Below, in pieces: positions 5,791 to 7,526 of a stretch of 7,526 nt of DNA. Every line of letters starts with the position of its first letter. The first letter of the stretch is position 1. The position numbers and the translations under genes were made by a program. The DNA is from Candidatus Peregrinibacteria bacterium (GTDB lineage: Bacteria > Patescibacteriota > Gracilibacteria > UBA1369): the NCBI GenBank assembly GCA_014729615.1, contig WJJQ01000050.1, positions 1-7,526 of the forward strand, in the 5' to 3' direction. The notes beneath the pieces were generated by a model, which did not search any database, had not been told where the DNA came from, and was given only the letters and a program-made list of their open reading frames with translations.

Positions 5791-7512
5791 TTAACTTTCG
5801 GAACGAATAATTATATCAATGTCTCCACCCGGAATATCAACCACTCTTATACCTTCAATCAAAGCAGCTTTATTTTTTTCCACAGCTTCAATTCTGTCCG
5901 ACAATCTAACAATTACACTATCATAATATTCATCCAGTTTTCTTAACGCTTGTACTCGAGCACGAAGCGCAACTTGTTTTTCTGAAACATCAACAAATTG
6001 TTTTAAAAGTACATTAGCTTTTTCCGCCTCTAAATCTTCCATTGCCCCAAAAAAATCTGTTTCCAGTGTGTCTTTTTCCGAAGAAATAGTGTTAAAAGAC
6101 TCAGTTAAATCGTCAATATGCAATCCAATAGCCCTTAAATTTTTTTGCGCATCTGACAATCCCGTACTTAGTTCATCTAAATAACGGTTTAAAGTAGCGC
6201 TTCTACCAGTCGATTGATCTAATAATTTGTACACATCTATTTTATATAAATTTCGAATTTGTTTTAGGTTCTCCATATAATCAACAAACTGATTAACATC
6301 TTCTTTTTCATCCATTAAATGCCCATAAAAGGTAAGCGCCGTAATACCTGTTTCTCCTTTTATCGACAATTCATCTAAATTCCCAAAAATTTCTAATGTA
6401 ATAAAGAAATCATCAAAAACCGCATTTTCCACTCCACCATTTTTACCAAACGCATCCAATGCCAAAAAACCGTTCTCTTTTAATACATTTAAATCGGATA
6501 CACTACGATTGTCTTCATTTTCAATTGTCTTATCCCCACTTTTTTCATTTTCTCCAAACAACCCTCCTAAAAGATTAGATGTAAATATTAAATATGCACC
6601 TATACCCAAGAGCCCAATCAAAACTAACCCAATCAAAATTTTTACATTAAATATACCGCCCAGTGAAGGAGCAACCTGCTTAAACACATTTTTCAATTGA
6701 TCCATAACGCCGGGTTTCGATTTCAAAAGCGTTTCAATTTTTTTTATTTCAGCACGTTTGGCTTCTTTTTCTTTATCTTCTTTTATTTTTTCTTCTTGTT
6801 TTTCAACGGATCGCAAGTCATCCTCAGCTTCCACCGAAGACGTTTGTTCTAAAGGTTTTTCCTGGTACATTTCCTCTCCGTATTTCCCAACATCAATAGG
6901 AGGCATCTCTTTCTCCCTTTTGGCGTTTATTTGAATATCAGAATCTGAATCAATATCGGAAATTCTATTTGTGTCCACATTTTCGGACTGCGATTCCGCA
7001 TCTGATTCATCGTTTTTTTCATCCAATTCCTCCTCGGGAAAGATAGGTTCAAATTCTTCCGTATATGGACCGTCATCATCCACATCATCCTCATTAACTT
7101 CAAATACATTTTCTTTTTCATTATCATTTTGCGAGCCTTCATCTTGTTCTTCAGCTTTAGGTTGTTCATCAATATTGACTTCACCATTTTTATCCTCATC
7201 CAGTTCTTTCGCATTATTATTGGCTTCTTCTTCGTTTGAATCCACTTCTTCAATGATATACGGCGCCTCTTCATCCGCTTTTTCATCATATTGATATGTA
7301 AAAACAGGCTCGGACTCGGGTTCGGGTTCGGGTTCGGGCTCGGGCTTGCCTTCAGTTTGCGTCTCATTGTCAGTTTCAGTTTCACCTTCAGCCCCTTGCT
7401 CAGCTTCAGCCCCTTGCTCAGCTTCAGGTTCAGGTTGTGACTCATTTTTTTCATTGAAATTTTCATCCTCTTCTTCTTCAACCGATTTTTTTTGTTCATC
7501 GTTTTCTTGCAT
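5791..7512 (-). CDS. Large acidic single-pass membrane protein with coiled-coil C-terminal domain, function unknown
   Basis: 573 residues from ATG 7512, and I recognise no family. Residues 1-235 are low complexity and extremely rich in Glu and Asp, including a (Pro-Glu)5 tract (57-66) and a duplicated EAEQGA (30-41); this part is almost certainly disordered. A charged Lys/Glu helix (about 236-265) follows, then a basic-flanked stretch and one hydrophobic helix at about 287-311. Lysines before the helix and acidic residues after it predict N-in, C-out. There is no N-terminal signal peptide. The C-terminal part (about 335-573) looks folded and mostly helical, with heptad-like stretches at about 440-550, ending in a hydrophobic beta-like VVDIPGGDIDIII. 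The frame stays open to the window edge, where the five codons before ATG 7512 read (N)TG GCA AAA GAA TCT. The true start may therefore lie at 7527, one base outside. rel follows 67 nt downstream. Confidence 0.85.
   Translation of the reverse strand: MQENDEQKKSVEEEEDENFNEKNESQPEPEAEQGAEAEQGAEGETETDNETQTEGKPEPEPEPEPESEPVFTYQYDEKADEEAPYIIEEVDSNEEEANNNAKELDEDKNGEVNIDEQPKAEEQDEGSQNDNEKENVFEVNEDDVDDDGPYTEEFEPIFPEEELDEKNDESDAESQSENVDTNRISDIDSDSDIQINAKREKEMPPIDVGKYGEEMYQEKPLEQTSSVEAEDDLRSVEKQEEKIKEDKEKEAKRAEIKKIETLLKSKPGVMDQLKNVFKQVAPSLGGIFNVKILIGLVLIGLLGIGAYLIFTSNLLGGLFGENEKSGDKTIENEDNRSVSDLNVLKENGFLALDAFGKNGGVENAVFDDFFITLEIFGNLDELSIKGETGITALTFYGHLMDEKEDVNQFVDYMENLKQIRNLYKIDVYKLLDQSTGRSATLNRYLDELSTGLSDAQKNLRAIGLHIDDLTESFNTISSEKDTLETDFFGAMEDLEAEKANVLLKQFVDVSEKQVALRARVQALRKLDEYYDSVIVRLSDRIEAVEKNKAALIEGIRVVDIPGGDIDIIIRSES
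7315..7344 (-). repeat. Hexanucleotide tandem repeat encoding (Pro-Glu)5
   Basis: Five consecutive units of YTCGGG on the plus strand (CCCGAR on the minus strand) encode residues 57-66 of the acidic membrane protein. The unit keeps the frame, so copy-number change by slippage would lengthen or shorten the linker without a frameshift. Confidence 0.85.
7391..7426 (-). repeat. Perfect 18-bp tandem duplication in the acidic protein gene
   Basis: The 18-bp unit GCCCCTTGCTCAGCTTCA (plus strand) occurs twice without a mismatch at 7391-7408 and 7409-7426, and gives the doubled EAEQGA peptide at residues 30-41. Perfect identity at every codon position suggests a recent slippage duplication. Confidence 0.9.
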
Positions 7513-7526
7513 AGATTCTTTTGCCA

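Noticed and set aside
6971..7294. Serine-rich open frame on the plus strand
   Set aside because: It is the complement of GAA/GAT-rich codons of the acidic protein, which reads as Ser and Phe; it has no start signal or motif.
6927..7499. 190-residue open frame on the minus strand, rich in Lys, Met and Asn
   Set aside because: It is a shifted reading of the Glu/Asp-rich gene; GAA/GAT-rich codons give this composition in another frame.
1..7526. CRISPR array, tRNA, transposase or toxin-antitoxin module
   Set aside because: No spaced direct repeats, tRNA-like cloverleaf sequence, transposase motif or paired small genes were visible on either strand. The window is nearly filled by the listed genes.

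Overview
The window is an AT-rich, gene-dense bacterial segment with eight protein genes and no RNA gene, insertion sequence or CRISPR array. The short intergenic gaps, compact proteins, divergent housekeeping sequences, scarcity of Shine-Dalgarno motifs and an archaeal-like FAD-synthase relative together suggest a small-genome uncultivated lineage, most likely Candidate Phyla Radiation/Patescibacteria. This placement is inference. The standard code fits: rel ends at TGA, and no long gene needs TGA read as a sense codon, which argues against the Gracilibacteria/SR1 code.

Layout. At the left, on the minus strand, is a gatC-gatA pair (862 to 1, gatA cut by the window edge) for the Asp/Glu-tRNA amidotransferase. 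A divergent promoter region of about 100 bp (863-962) separates it from a tightly packed plus-strand cluster (963-3448): a small three-helix membrane protein, a RibL/TagD-like nucleotidyltransferase, the cell-division protein FtsX with no adjacent FtsE, and the recombination mediator RecO. Gaps in this cluster are 2 nt, 4 nt and a 1-nt stop/start overlap, so it is probably one operon. It meets a second minus-strand unit tail to tail, with a 20-bp overlap of coding ends. That unit is read right to left: a large, extremely acidic single-pass membrane protein of unknown function (5791-7512, true start possibly just outside the window), then a long RelA/SpoT-family (p)ppGpp enzyme (3429-5723).

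How the genes work together. GatCA(B) makes Gln-tRNA and/or Asn-tRNA by transamidation. FtsX belongs to divisome and cell-wall-hydrolase control, RecO to RecF-pathway repair, and the nucleotidyltransferase probably to flavin or polar-headgroup activation. The Rel protein is the most informative gene: its synthetase motifs are intact, but nearly all metal-binding and catalytic residues of the HD hydrolase are replaced. It is therefore predicted to be a synthesis-only alarmone enzyme, although it carries the RxKD motif typical of bifunctional Rel/SpoT proteins. The acidic membrane protein next to it has no recognised family and is the best candidate for something undescribed. I found no convincing new multi-gene system.
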